Shown in pieces: positions 1 through 8,754 of a stretch of DNA of 64,000 bases (the stretch's first letter is position 1; every line of letters starts with the position of its first letter). The notes below the pieces were generated by a model. The model saw only the letters and a program-made list of their open reading frames with translations, had not been told where the DNA came from and searched no databases. A program made the position numbers and the translations under genes. Origin of the DNA: Bordetella genomosp. 11. Its GTDB lineage: Bacteria > Pseudomonadota > Gammaproteobacteria > Burkholderiales > Burkholderiaceae_B. Where the stretch lies: NCBI RefSeq assembly GCF_002261215.1, contig NZ_NEVS01000004.1:2232001-2296000 (forward strand), written 5' to 3'.

Positions 1-501
1 AACAACGTCGGTCTTGTTCGGCCCGCTTTGTTGGCCGATGTGACGCTACCCGCGTTGGATGAAGTCATGCGCGTCAATCTGCATCCCGCGCTCGCAGCCA
101 CGCAGGCGGCCCTACCTGGCATGAAGGCGCGAGGCTGGGGGCGCATCGTCAACATCTCCAGCCTGACCGTTCTCGGTATGCCGCAGCGCACGGCTTACGC
201 CGCAGCGAAGGCCGCATTGGTCAGTTTCACGCGCGGTTGGGCATTGGAATTGGCCGATACGGGTATCACGGTTAACGCCGTGGCACCTGGCCCTACCGAA
301 ACCGAACTGTTCCGTGCCAATAACCCGCCGGGCAGCGCAGGCGAGCGGCGCTATCTGTCAGGCGTACCGATGGGACGCTTCGGCAGGCCGGAGGAGATCG
401 CCGCTATTATCGCTTTCCTGCTGTCGGAAGATGCGGCATTCATGACCGGGCAGACCTTGCATGTCGATGGCGGCGCGTCCCTCGGACGCACCGCGTTTTG
501 A
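1..501 (+). CDS. SDR family oxidoreductase, 5' end outside window
   Basis: Partial short-chain dehydrogenase/reductase; the reading frame is open from base 1, so the N-terminal cofactor-binding half (GxxxGxG) lies outside. The visible part begins with NNVG, equivalent to the NNAG motif. It then shows the catalytic serine in NISSL, the YxxxK pair in AYAAAK, the VAPGPTET loop, and the usual C-terminal TGQTLHVDGG. Family members are cytoplasmic NAD(P)-dependent alcohol/ketone oxidoreductases; the substrate cannot be read from the sequence. It lies about 100 bp upstream of a co-directional LysR gene. Confidence 0.85.
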   Translation, partial: NNVGLVRPALLADVTLPALDEVMRVNLHPALAATQAALPGMKARGWGRIVNISSLTVLGMPQRTAYAAAKAALVSFTRGWALELADTGITVNAVAPGPTETELFRANNPPGSAGERRYLSGVPMGRFGRPEEIAAIIAFLLSEDAAFMTGQTLHVDGGASLGRTAF

Positions 502-604
502 TCGGACGCAACAGCCCGTAGGCACGCGTTAATTCACACGCTATTGACAGAAAAATTCCGTCATGGCAAAAGCGCCCGATGGTCAACGATGGGCGGAGGC
601 CGGC

Positions 605-1555
605 ATGACATTCGACGAACGCATGCTCAACGGCATGGGCGTACTGGCTGCGGTAGTCAAAGGTGGAAGCTTCGCCGCAGCAGCCGAAGCACTGGACATG
701 ACCCCGTCTGGCGTAAGCCGCGCCATCGCACGATTGGAAGGAAGATTGGATATACGTGTGTTCGAGCGAACGACGCGCTCGGTATCACTTACCGAAGAGG
801 GACGGCGATTCTATGAGCAGATCGCTCCGCTGCTGGCTGGCTTGGAGGAAGCCGCAGGGTCCGCTTCGGAAGGTCGAACGTCTGTACGAGGACGGTTGCG
901 GGTCAACGTGGATCCGTTCTTCTCACGACTGATCCTGGGCCCCATGCTAGGCAGTTTCCTCCGCAAACACCCCGATCTCAGGCTGGATCTCATTACCCGC
1001 GAAGAGCCTGGCGACATGGTGGCCGAGGGCTTCGACCTGTCCATCCGCTTCGGCGAACCCATATCGTCGTCTCTGATCTCGCGGCGGCTGCTGGAAACGC
1101 GCATCCTCACGGTGGCATCCCCCGCCTATCTCAAGGCACACGGCAAACCCGCCACGCCGCGAGAATTGCAATCGAAAGGGCACACCTGTATCCAGTATCG
1201 CGATCCGCAAACAGCACGACCCTTCAACTGGGATTTCAAGCGCGGACGAAAGCAGGTGTCATTGCGTCTGGATGGCCCATTGCTGGTCAATGATGTGGGA
1301 ACAATGCATGGCGCCTGCCTGGCCGGGTTTGGCGTCGCTCAGGTCATGGAACTCGGCGTGGAACATTTACTGGCCGAGGGCCGGCTAGTCAACGTCCTGC
1401 CCGACTGGTCTGACGAACGCTTCCCGCTTTATGCCTTTTATCCATCACGCAGCCATCTACCTGCAAAGACCCGCGCGTTTCTGGATTTCGTTCTATCGAT
1501 CACCGGGCAACCGACCGGCGGCCGGACTCTCATTGATTCTGGCCGCACGCTGTAA
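605..1555 (+). CDS. LysR family transcriptional regulator
   Basis: About 316-residue LysR protein. The N-terminal winged HTH (GSFAAAAEALDMTPSGVSRAIARLE) is followed by a LysR substrate-binding domain with the FDLSIRFGEP signature of the CrgA/DmlR-type subgroup. I prefer the ATG at 605 over an in-frame ATG at 563, because GGAGG lies at 595-599 and the 605 start gives a normal LysR N-terminus (MTFDERM). Its target is probably one of the flanking SDR genes; the gene downstream (1577-2266) is convergent. The effector is unknown. Confidence 0.88.
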   Translation: MTFDERMLNGMGVLAAVVKGGSFAAAAEALDMTPSGVSRAIARLEGRLDIRVFERTTRSVSLTEEGRRFYEQIAPLLAGLEEAAGSASEGRTSVRGRLRVNVDPFFSRLILGPMLGSFLRKHPDLRLDLITREEPGDMVAEGFDLSIRFGEPISSSLISRRLLETRILTVASPAYLKAHGKPATPRELQSKGHTCIQYRDPQTARPFNWDFKRGRKQVSLRLDGPLLVNDVGTMHGACLAGFGVAQVMELGVEHLLAEGRLVNVLPDWSDERFPLYAFYPSRSHLPAKTRAFLDFVLSITGQPTGGRTLIDSGRTL

Positions 1556-1576
1556 CCGTGCGATCGAATCGTGAAG

Positions 1577-2266
1577 TCACCAGGGCAACGTCTTGTCGAA
1601 CCTGTCGACGAATCTAAGGCCCGGTTTGCCGTGATTTTTTTCCAGCATGTCGACAACGAGCGGGATGCTCTCCTCCACCGTAAAACTCGCATCCGGGCCG
1701 CCCATATCGGTCTGAATCCAACCGGGTGCGACGACCAGCTTGGCGCGTCTATCCTCGGCTCGACGGGCTGAATAGCACTTCATGAGCATGTTGAGCGCTG
1801 CTTTGCTGGACGCGTAAAGATCCCAGGCCCCGGGGTTGCCGCCGATACTACCCAACTCCGATGACATGGCGGCGATCGTCCCGCTCGGAGAAACGATGTC
1901 CTCGAAGGTCTCAATCAACCGCATCGGGCTGAACGCATTCACCAGCATCATGTCGAAAAAATCCTGAACCGGAGCCGTGGCGGCGCTTTCGGTTATGGAT
2001 TTCGCGATGCCCGCATTGACGAACAGCATATCCAGCATTCGGCCGTCCAGTCGCTCGCGCAGAGCTCTAACACTGGCTTCATCCGCAATGTCCACCGATT
2101 CTTCTTCAAGGCTGGCAGGAAAGCGCCCCTTCATGGCGTCGAGCGCAGGTGCCTTGCCGCGAACCGTGGCAATCACGTGCCAATTACGATGACAGAACTG
2201 TTCCGCCAGGGCCAAGCCCAGGCCCCGCGAGGCCCCGACGATGAGAATAGTCGGCTTGTTCACCAT
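1577..2266 (-). CDS. SDR family NAD(P)-dependent oxidoreductase
   Basis: 229-residue classical SDR: cofactor motif GASRGLG near the N-terminus, NAGIA, catalytic serine in MSSELGS and the Y-S-K pair in YASSK. The ATG at 2266 is chosen because GGAGAAG precedes it at a good distance; a longer in-frame extension upstream has no SDR similarity. It ends 21 bp from the convergent LysR gene. The subgroup resembles C-factor/carbonyl-reductase-like SDRs; the substrate is unknown. Confidence 0.87.
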   Translation of the reverse strand: MVNKPTILIVGASRGLGLALAEQFCHRNWHVIATVRGKAPALDAMKGRFPASLEEESVDIADEASVRALRERLDGRMLDMLFVNAGIAKSITESAATAPVQDFFDMMLVNAFSPMRLIETFEDIVSPSGTIAAMSSELGSIGGNPGAWDLYASSKAALNMLMKCYSARRAEDRRAKLVVAPGWIQTDMGGPDASFTVEESIPLVVDMLEKNHGKPGLRFVDRFDKTLPW

Positions 2267-2581
2267 GTACTTCTCCAGATCAAATTCTTCACGAATGCCG
2301 GCACGGCGGGAAACCGGTGCGTTTCGATACTTGCACCACGTCGCGAGCCGGTGTGAGTAATGTAGCGTGAGAATTCGAATGACCAACGCGACCCGACGTC
2401 ACATCACATGTGACTTCGAAGCACTAATATCCCGCGCCACTCAATGGTCCAATTGCGGCTGCTGCAAGGTGCAGCACAAGTCCGTTTACCGTTCTTGATC
2501 GACTTCGCGCTGCACAGCGCGTTGCATCTGCGGTCAGCGCGCAGCCCGAGGTCGGCGGATGCATCTCCTCGGCAAGGCAGT
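2267..2581. other. Gene-free stretch with two inverted repeats
   Basis: No convincing gene in 315 bases between an SDR start and the end of the aldo/keto reductase. Two perfect inverted repeats are visible: GTCACAT-CAC-ATGTGAC at 2398-2414, and TGCTGCA-AGG-TGCAGCA at 2460-2476. The first could be an operator or hairpin upstream of the SDR. The second could fold in the transcript downstream of the reductase gene, but no T-run follows on either strand. Confidence 0.4.
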
Positions 2582-3541
2582 TCAGACTTGCATCTCCCGT
2601 TCCCACCAGCCGCGGGTATCCACGTTGGTGGCGTCGGCGAGAGCTTCCAGCTCGACGATGTCGTCGCCAGAGAGTGCAATGGCGCTGGCTCGAACCAGGC
2701 CATCGATGTGGTCGGGCTTGGTGACGCCGATGATCGGCGTGGCGCCCTTGGCGATGGCCCACGCTGTCGCCGCATCGGCAGCTGCCGCACCGTGCTTCTG
2801 GCCGATCGACGCAAGTTTGTCGGTCAGCGCCTTCAGCTGAGGCAGCATGGCGTTGTAAATCTCTGCCCGGCTGCTGCCTTCGGGCAGCGGATGCTGCTGA
2901 CTGTACTTGCCGCTCAGGGCGCCCTGTTCAAGCACCATGTAGGCGAAGAACGGGATACCCTGGCTGCGGCAGTGGTCCAGGATGCCAGCATGTTCGGAAC
3001 TGCGGTAAAGCAAGCTGTAATGGTTCTGGATGGCTTCGACCTGGAACCCGGCTTCTCCGAGGACCCGGTTGGCGAGGGCTATTTCTTCCAGGTTGTGATT
3101 CGAGACGCCAATATGCTTGACCTTTCCGCGCTTCAGCAAAGGGATCAGGTACGGTGTCCACCGCGCCACATCGGCCGGATTGTGAATCCAATAAAGGTCG
3201 ATATAGTCGGTGCCGAGCCGTGCCAGACTCTGGTCCAGCATGTCCGATACCGGATCATCGCCGGTCCCGGCGGCCTGCGGGGTGAACTTCGTGGAAAGCT
3301 GGTAGTCGCGGCGGGCGTAGCGCCTCAGTACCTCCCCGAGCACGGTCTCCGCGCGTCCCATGCCGTACACAACGGCGGTGTCCCAGAAAGTGAACCCGGC
3401 CGCATGCGCCTTGTCCGCGACCTCTTGCAGGCCGGCCTTGGTCAGACGGCTGCCGAAGTAGCCATTCCCCGCCTCGCCGCTGTCACCCCAAGCCCAGGTT
3501 CCCAATGCGATCTTGGGAATTTTGAGATCATCGATGCTCAT
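2582..3541 (-). CDS. Aldo/keto reductase
   Basis: 319-residue AKR with the (beta/alpha)8 family signature. The catalytic tetrad is visible as Asp54, Tyr59 (WDTAVVYG), Lys85 (LSTKF) and His120 (WIHN). Members reduce aldehydes and ketones with NADPH in the cytoplasm. The ATG at 3541 has GGAGCG just upstream and gives the usual start (MSIDDLKIPKIALGTWAWG); a longer in-frame extension is unlikely. It is divergent from an AraC regulator whose gene starts about 160 bp away, the usual arrangement for a regulator and its target. Confidence 0.9.
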   Translation of the reverse strand: MSIDDLKIPKIALGTWAWGDSGEAGNGYFGSRLTKAGLQEVADKAHAAGFTFWDTAVVYGMGRAETVLGEVLRRYARRDYQLSTKFTPQAAGTGDDPVSDMLDQSLARLGTDYIDLYWIHNPADVARWTPYLIPLLKRGKVKHIGVSNHNLEEIALANRVLGEAGFQVEAIQNHYSLLYRSSEHAGILDHCRSQGIPFFAYMVLEQGALSGKYSQQHPLPEGSSRAEIYNAMLPQLKALTDKLASIGQKHGAAAADAATAWAIAKGATPIIGVTKPDHIDGLVRASAIALSGDDIVELEALADATNVDTRGWWEREMQV

Positions 3542-3702
3542 GTTCGCTCCATAATCGTTTCGCGACCGGGTTCGCTGCGATCCGGCCGCTGCCCGTACTG
3601 TGCCGCGTGGTGCTGCCGAATCGCTAGCCCGATGCGCCGAGATTTCTGCCTGATCCTCCATAACCTGCAAGTTCGCGTTGCGGCGCCACTAATACGCGTG
3701 CG

Positions 3703-4614
3703 ATGATCGGACAGATGGAAACACTGACCGAAATTGCCAGCGTGATTGCCCGGCATGTCTCGAAGGATGGGTTCCACGCTACCCCTATCGAACGCTTGAC
3801 GCTTGTTCGATCCTCCACGGTGACGATGCCGATGCCGAACGTCTACCGGCCCCAACTATGCCTCGTCGCGCAGGGGCGGAAAGAGGTTGTGCTGGGCGAG
3901 CGCGTGTTCCGATATGTGCCGGGACGCTATGGGATCGTGACCTACGACCTTCCAGCCATAGGCCATGTGGTCGAAGCGACGCCTGACAGACCCTATCTCT
4001 GCCTGTATCTCGATTTCGATCCGAGCATGCTGGGCGAGTTGGCCTCGCGCGTGCCGCCGCCACCGGGAGCGGCGCGCCCACCCATAGGCAAGACGGTATC
4101 CGACGCCAGCGCCGGTCTGCTCGATGCGACATTGCGCCTTCTGCGCCTGCTCGACGACCCAGCTGCATTGCCCGTGCTCGGGCCGCTCACCGAGCAGGAA
4201 ATCCTCTATCGCCTGCTCGCCGGTCCGGACGGCGCCAGAATGCGCCACATCACCGCCAGTCAGGGTCGGGTGGCCCAGGTCGGCCGCGCAATCGCCTGGA
4301 TCGGGAAGAACTTCCGGGAACGATTCAGCATCGAACGGCTTGCCACGGAAATAGGCATGAGCCCGTCAAGCCTGCACGAGCATTTTCGCGCTGTCACGGC
4401 GATGACACCGCTGCAATTTCAGAAGCAGCTCAGGCTTCAGGATGCGCGCAGCCTGATGCTGGTCCATGGGATCGACGTCGCGACTGCCGCCTTGCGCGTT
4501 GGCTACGAAAGCCCCTCCCAGTTCAGTCGCGAATATCGCCGCCACTTTGGAGAACCGCCGACGCGCGACATCGCCCGCTTACGCGCTTCACCGGGCCTGG
4601 CAATGGTGGCTTGA
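3703..4614 (+). CDS. AraC family transcriptional regulator (AraC_N type)
   Basis: 303-residue regulator. The N-terminal half matches the AraC_N domain (PNVYRPQLCLVAQG, then a cupin-like RYVPGRYGIVTYDLP). The C-terminal third carries the two HTH motifs (FSIERLATEIGMSPSSLHEHF and the GYESPSQFSREYRRHFG signature). Start is ATG 3703, with an in-frame ATG at 3715 as alternative. This family often sits divergent from an aldo/keto reductase or alcohol dehydrogenase, as here, so regulation of the neighbouring AKR is inferred. Confidence 0.9.
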   Translation: MIGQMETLTEIASVIARHVSKDGFHATPIERLTLVRSSTVTMPMPNVYRPQLCLVAQGRKEVVLGERVFRYVPGRYGIVTYDLPAIGHVVEATPDRPYLCLYLDFDPSMLGELASRVPPPPGAARPPIGKTVSDASAGLLDATLRLLRLLDDPAALPVLGPLTEQEILYRLLAGPDGARMRHITASQGRVAQVGRAIAWIGKNFRERFSIERLATEIGMSPSSLHEHFRAVTAMTPLQFQKQLRLQDARSLMLVHGIDVATAALRVGYESPSQFSREYRRHFGEPPTRDIARLRASPGLAMVA

Positions 4615-4651
4615 GGTCGGGCCTTGATCGCGGAACGAGGCGCCCTGGCAT

Positions 4652-5617
4652 TTACCGCGGCGCGTTGTGCAAGGCTGCCGCGAGATCGTTCATCAGCGAC
4701 AAATGTCGGGGCTCCCAGTGCAGTCGCTCGCGTGTGGCCCGGCTGCAAACCGGGTTATCCGCGCCGACAAACGGGGCGAGCCAGCCGAAATGCCTTGCTG
4801 AGTCTTCGGGTGACAAAGGGACCACCCGAACGTCGAGATGGCGCCCAATCGCCTCAGCGATGTCGCGAAACGGAATGCCTTCCTCGGCCACGCCGTGATA
4901 GCGGGCGCCCGCCTCGCCGTTTTCAAGCGCGAGCCGAAACAGTCGGGACGCATCGAGCCGGTGCACGGCGGCCCAGCGGTTTCGTCCATCCCCAGGATAC
5001 GCGGACATCCGCTTCTTGCGCGCGATATCGATTAACCGCGTGACGAGCCCGAGCCGGGTCTCGTCATGGACCGACGGCGGCAGCCTGACGGCCGTCGCTC
5101 TAACGCCGGCGTGGACGAGATCGAATGCTGCCTTTTCGGATGGCGCCCTGAGACCTCCCACCGCGCCAGGATCGGGGGCATCGGTTTCCAGCGCCGGACG
5201 CTTCGGCGCCATGGCCATCGTTGGAAACGCGATGACCAGCGAGCCCTGCTTTGCGCCGAGTGCGCCACCAAATGTCTCGATCGCCCGCTGCTCCACTTCG
5301 ACGGCCGTGGTCGTGAATCGCCTGACGATATGGGTCGGCCGACCGCCGAACAGTATCGGTATGCGGCGAAGAGGACTGATCTGCGAGAGCGCATGAAAGA
5401 AAGCGGTGTGAATAACGCCATCCGCTTCGGCAACCGCCCGGCGGAGGACCTCCAACTCCTCGATCGTCCCGCGGCACACCTTCGCCCCCTGGGCCTGAAG
5501 CGACGCGGCAGCATCCGCAGAGCGCGCGAGGCCCGTCACTTGATGGCCGGCGGCAACAAGGTCTTGAACAATCGCCGATCCAATGAAGCCGGTGCCGCCA
5601 GTAATGAAAACGCGCAT
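4652..5617 (-). CDS. NAD-dependent epimerase/atypical SDR
   Basis: 321 residues with an N-terminal Rossmann motif GGTGFIGS at about residues 7-14. It belongs to the extended/atypical SDR group annotated as NAD-dependent epimerase/dehydratase. The usual YxxxK pair is replaced by RAPSEK, with Lys kept and Tyr absent, which I recall as typical of this subgroup; a true epimerase reaction should therefore not be assumed. It is divergent from the AraC gene at 5721, with 103 bp between. An imperfect operator candidate, CGAAT-TTGGT-ATTCG, lies at 5687-5701. Confidence 0.85.
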   Translation of the reverse strand: MRVFITGGTGFIGSAIVQDLVAAGHQVTGLARSADAAASLQAQGAKVCRGTIEELEVLRRAVAEADGVIHTAFFHALSQISPLRRIPILFGGRPTHIVRRFTTTAVEVEQRAIETFGGALGAKQGSLVIAFPTMAMAPKRPALETDAPDPGAVGGLRAPSEKAAFDLVHAGVRATAVRLPPSVHDETRLGLVTRLIDIARKKRMSAYPGDGRNRWAAVHRLDASRLFRLALENGEAGARYHGVAEEGIPFRDIAEAIGRHLDVRVVPLSPEDSARHFGWLAPFVGADNPVCSRATRERLHWEPRHLSLMNDLAAALHNAPR

Positions 5618-5720
5618 GACAAAACTCCTGTTCTATTTCCACCACAGGCTACGCCGCGGGATCGGTACGATCTATGCCGTATAGTTCGAATTTGGTATTC
5701 GTTCGTTCGGACTTGTTCAT

Positions 5721-6641
5721 ATGGATCCCCTGTCGGATGTCCTGTCATTGGTGAAACTGCGCAGCTATGTATCTGGTGGCTTCGACGCGGGTGGGAACTG
5801 GGCCGTGCAATTCGGCCCCCCCGAAGGGATCAAATTTCATGCGATTCTCCGCGGGCATTGCTGGGTCGCGGTGGAAGGCGAGCCTGAGCCGGTACAGGTC
5901 AACGAGGGAGAATGTTTCCTCCTCGCCAGAGGAAAGCCCTTTCTGATCGCGAGCGATATGGCAGTCGAGCCGGTCGATGTCCGTACGCTGCTGCCAGAAG
6001 TCCAGGACGGACGCATCGTGACGTACAACGGAGGCGGCGAATTCCTGAGTATCGGCGGATCCTTCGCCCTGGCAGATGCTCAGGCCGATCTGCTGGTGAA
6101 CATGCTGCCCACCATCGTTCACGTCCGCGACGAGCCTGGCCTTTCAACGTTGCGATGGTGTATCGAGCGCATGACCCAGGAATTGCGCGAACCGCAACCT
6201 GGCGGTGACCTCATCGCCCAGCAATTAGCCACCATGGTGCTGGTGCAGGCCTTGCGGATGCGACTTTCCGAGAAGAGCGCCGATAGTGTCGGCTGGCTGT
6301 TCGCCCTGGCGGACAGGCGCATGCGCGCAGCGATCAATGCCATGCACGAGGCGCCCGGCGCGAAATGGACCTTGCAAATGCTCGCCGGGCAAGCCGCCAT
6401 GTCGCGTACGACCTTCGCGCTTCGCTTCAAGGAACTCGTCGGTCTCTCACCGATGGACTACCTGACGCGTTGGCGAATGCGGCTAGCCGCGGATAGGCTG
6501 GCCCATTCTGACGAATCGGTTGCCAGGATAGGCCACGCCCTTGGGTATGACTCGGAGAAATCCTTCAGCGCGGCATTCAAACGGGTCATGAGTTGCTCGC
6601 CGCGCCAGTACGGTCGCGGACAACGCATAGGGACAATATGA
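5721..6641 (+). CDS. AraC family transcriptional regulator (cupin_6 type)
   Basis: 306 residues. The N-terminal cupin_6/AraC-binding region has a HAILRGHCWVAVEG core, followed by FLLARGKPFLIAS. The C-terminal double HTH ends in the GYDSEKSFSAAFKR signature. It starts with ATG at 5721. Divergence from the epimerase-like gene suggests that gene as its target. Only 21 bp separate its stop from the stop of a related, truncated AraC gene on the other strand, so the two may be old paralogues. Confidence 0.9.
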   Translation: MDPLSDVLSLVKLRSYVSGGFDAGGNWAVQFGPPEGIKFHAILRGHCWVAVEGEPEPVQVNEGECFLLARGKPFLIASDMAVEPVDVRTLLPEVQDGRIVTYNGGGEFLSIGGSFALADAQADLLVNMLPTIVHVRDEPGLSTLRWCIERMTQELREPQPGGDLIAQQLATMVLVQALRMRLSEKSADSVGWLFALADRRMRAAINAMHEAPGAKWTLQMLAGQAAMSRTTFALRFKELVGLSPMDYLTRWRMRLAADRLAHSDESVARIGHALGYDSEKSFSAAFKRVMSCSPRQYGRGQRIGTI

Positions 6642-6662
6642 AGATGGTTGGGCAGAACCTGG

Positions 6663-7125
6663 TCAAACTGCGGAACCCATCAGCTCCCGCGCATACCGTG
6701 CCGGCGGCAAGCCGACATGTCGAGTGAAGGCAACGCTGAACGCACTGGCGGAACCGTAGCCGACCCGTTCCGCAACGTCGGCGATGCCCAGGTCGCCCTG
6801 CCGGAGCAGGTTCTTGGCCAAGGCCATGCGCCAGCGGGTCAAGTATTCCATAGGCGCGAGACCGACCGTACCGCTGAAACGTTCGAAGAACGCCGAACGA
6901 GACAAGGCAGCCCCCTTCGCCAACTGTGCGATCGTCCATGCCCCGGTGGGACTTTCGTGCATCCGGCGGATCGGCGCGGCCAGGCGTTCGTCGGAGAGTC
7001 CCCGCATCAACCCGGCCGAGGCCGGGGTCGCAGCCGTCGCCCGGAGCGCTTCGATAAGCAGGACCTCAAGCAGATGGGCAAGGATAACCTCGCGCGCCGG
7101 GCGCCTGTCGCGGAACTCGTCTCTT
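6663..7125 (-). pseudogene. AraC family regulator, 5'-truncated remnant
   Basis: The C-terminal half of a cupin_6-type AraC regulator is intact, from the linker helix (REVILAHLLEVLLIEALR) through both HTH motifs (GYGSASAFSVAFTRHVG) to the stop at 6663. The N-terminal cupin domain is absent: family similarity stops near 7125, and a TAG in frame is met at 7137-7139. The only starts left are TTG 7010 and ATG 7007, giving about 115 residues with DNA-binding motifs but no sensor domain. At 7125 it abuts a 5'-truncated SDR on the other strand, so one deletion probably removed both 5' ends. Confidence 0.8.
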
Positions 7126-7302
7126 ACCCACGAGGCCTATGCTCAACTCGTGCAGGGCTTCATGGCGGGATTGAATGCGCCGGGACCGGTCACGCATTCG
7201 CGGGATGTAGCCGAAGCCGTGTGGCGCGCCGTAACCGATCCCTCAAGTCCCACGCAGATTCCCGCAGGAGCCGACGCGGTGGCGTGGGCGATGACGAGGT
7301 AA
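7123..7302 (+). pseudogene. SDR C-terminal remnant
   Basis: The last 59 codons of a short-chain dehydrogenase-type protein are recognisable: YAQLVQGFMAGLNAPGP, then SRDVAEAVWRAVTDPSSP and IPAGADAVAWA, ending at TAA 7300-7302. This is a common C-terminus of SDRs in which AEAVWRAVTD precedes the terminal PAGADA motif. There is no Rossmann motif and no catalytic Ser/Tyr/Lys upstream, where the sequence instead encodes an AraC remnant on the minus strand. The piece cannot be an active enzyme. Confidence 0.75.
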
Positions 7303-7360
7303 CCGTACGTTCGCTACGTCGGGATACCGTATGGATTTCCTCCCCGGCATTTCGGCATAA

Positions 7361-8629
7361 CTAAGATTTTTGCCTCTCATGATATGCCCCGTGCAAGGAG
7401 CCACGGATGGCTCCCCGCCTACCGGTGTAGTGCAAAACAAAACCGATCAGCACCAATATGCCGCCAAAGATGCACGCGGTACGCCACCCGCCCAGACGCC
7501 AGCCAATGCCTGCTCCCCATGAGCCTGTTGCGCCACCGGCGAACATGCCGCTCATGAACAACGTATTGAGCCGACTCCTGGCCTCCGGGCGGAGCGCGTA
7601 CATCACATGCTGGTTGGAGATAAGTGCCAGCTGTTCACCGATGTCCAACAAAAGAATGCCGACGATCAGCCCTATAAGGCTGCCCCAGAGACCCAGAATA
7701 GGGTATGACAGCAGCATGATCAGGCAACCAATGCCGATCACGACATGCGGGCCACGACGATCGGCCACGCGCCCAGCCAGTGGAGCAACCAAAATCCCGA
7801 CCGCGCCAACGACCCCCATCAGGCCCGCCACATCGGCACCCAAGCCGAATGCCTCGTGCAGGCGCAACGCCAGAATCGTCCATAGCCCGATAAAGGAACC
7901 GAACAGCGCGGCCTGAATACACGTCGCGCGGCGCAATAGCGGCTCTTCCCGCCACAACCCAATGAGCGACTTCATAAGGCCGAAATAGCTGTGCTGCGTC
8001 TGGGGTTGGCTGTGCGGGAGCTTGACGAGCAGCATCAACCAGGCAATAGCGGTCATCAAGGCTCCTAGCCAGAACGTGGCCCGCCACCCCCAATGATCGC
8101 CGGTGAATCCGCCGACTGCCCTGCCCAACAGAAGTCCGCAAAGCACACCGCTCATCACTGTACCGACCACTTGGCCGCGGCGACCCGGTGCGGCGAGCTC
8201 CGCCGCGAACGGCACGATTTGCTGAGCGACCGATCCCGAAATACCGACTACCGCTGAAGCGATCACAAGCGACCACGCATTCGGAGCAGCAGCAAGGCAT
8301 GCCAACGCCACGACTAACACTGCCGCCTGTCCCAGGATTAATTTTCTACGGTCGATCCGGTCTCCCAAAGGAACCAGAAAAAACAGACCGCACGCGAAAC
8401 CCAGCTGGGTAGCCGTCGGAACCAGATTGACCACGCCAACCGATCCCGGGAATGCTCGCTGCAGCAGCTCCAGTATTGGCTGATTGTAGTAAACATTCGC
8501 GACGCAGATGCCGCAGGCCACCGCCATCACCATCAGCAGCAAAGCGTCAAGTCGGTCTGCGAATGCAGGCTCTCCTGGGGCGGCGGCAGACAGTGCCCGA
8601 GATTGGCTATCGGCCGTTCTTTGTGACAT
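7361..8629 (-). CDS. MFS transporter (12 TM, DHA-like)
   Basis: 422-residue inner-membrane transporter with about twelve hydrophobic segments. The MFS motif between TM2 and TM3 appears as FLVPLGDRIDRRKL. A hydrophilic N-terminus (about 25 residues) precedes TM1, whose NVYYNQPIL end is typical of the family close to YnfM-like drug efflux permeases. Drug or metabolite export driven by protons is inferred from the family. Its ATG is 125 bp from the divergent winged-helix/STAND regulator at 8755, with a perfect palindrome between them. Confidence 0.9.
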   Translation of the reverse strand: MSQRTADSQSRALSAAAPGEPAFADRLDALLLMVMAVACGICVANVYYNQPILELLQRAFPGSVGVVNLVPTATQLGFACGLFFLVPLGDRIDRRKLILGQAAVLVVALACLAAAPNAWSLVIASAVVGISGSVAQQIVPFAAELAAPGRRGQVVGTVMSGVLCGLLLGRAVGGFTGDHWGWRATFWLGALMTAIAWLMLLVKLPHSQPQTQHSYFGLMKSLIGLWREEPLLRRATCIQAALFGSFIGLWTILALRLHEAFGLGADVAGLMGVVGAVGILVAPLAGRVADRRGPHVVIGIGCLIMLLSYPILGLWGSLIGLIVGILLLDIGEQLALISNQHVMYALRPEARSRLNTLFMSGMFAGGATGSWGAGIGWRLGGWRTACIFGGILVLIGFVLHYTGRRGAIRGSLHGAYHERQKS

Positions 8630-8699
8630 GGGGCAGACTCACACGGAAGTGATGACCAGCCCATGTTGACATCGTCGACCCCAGCAGTCTTTGGCCTAC

Positions 8700-8719
8700 A
8701 ATTTCAGACGTCTGAAATT
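8700..8719. promoter_or_regulatory. Perfect 20-bp palindrome, likely operator
   Basis: AATTTCAGAC followed by its exact reverse complement GTCTGAAATT, in the 125-bp divergent region between an MFS gene and a winged-helix regulator. Perfect symmetry of this length is unlikely by chance and suits a dimeric DNA-binding protein. Which neighbour binds it is not shown; the regulator encoded at 8755 is the obvious candidate. Confidence 0.6.
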
Positions 8720-8754
8720 CACATCGACTCCCGCGGTCTTGCCACGTGACACCA

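Noticed and set aside
544..816. Plus-strand ORF overlapping the LysR start
   Set aside because: Shifted frame inside the LysR gene, Arg/His-rich, no family likeness.
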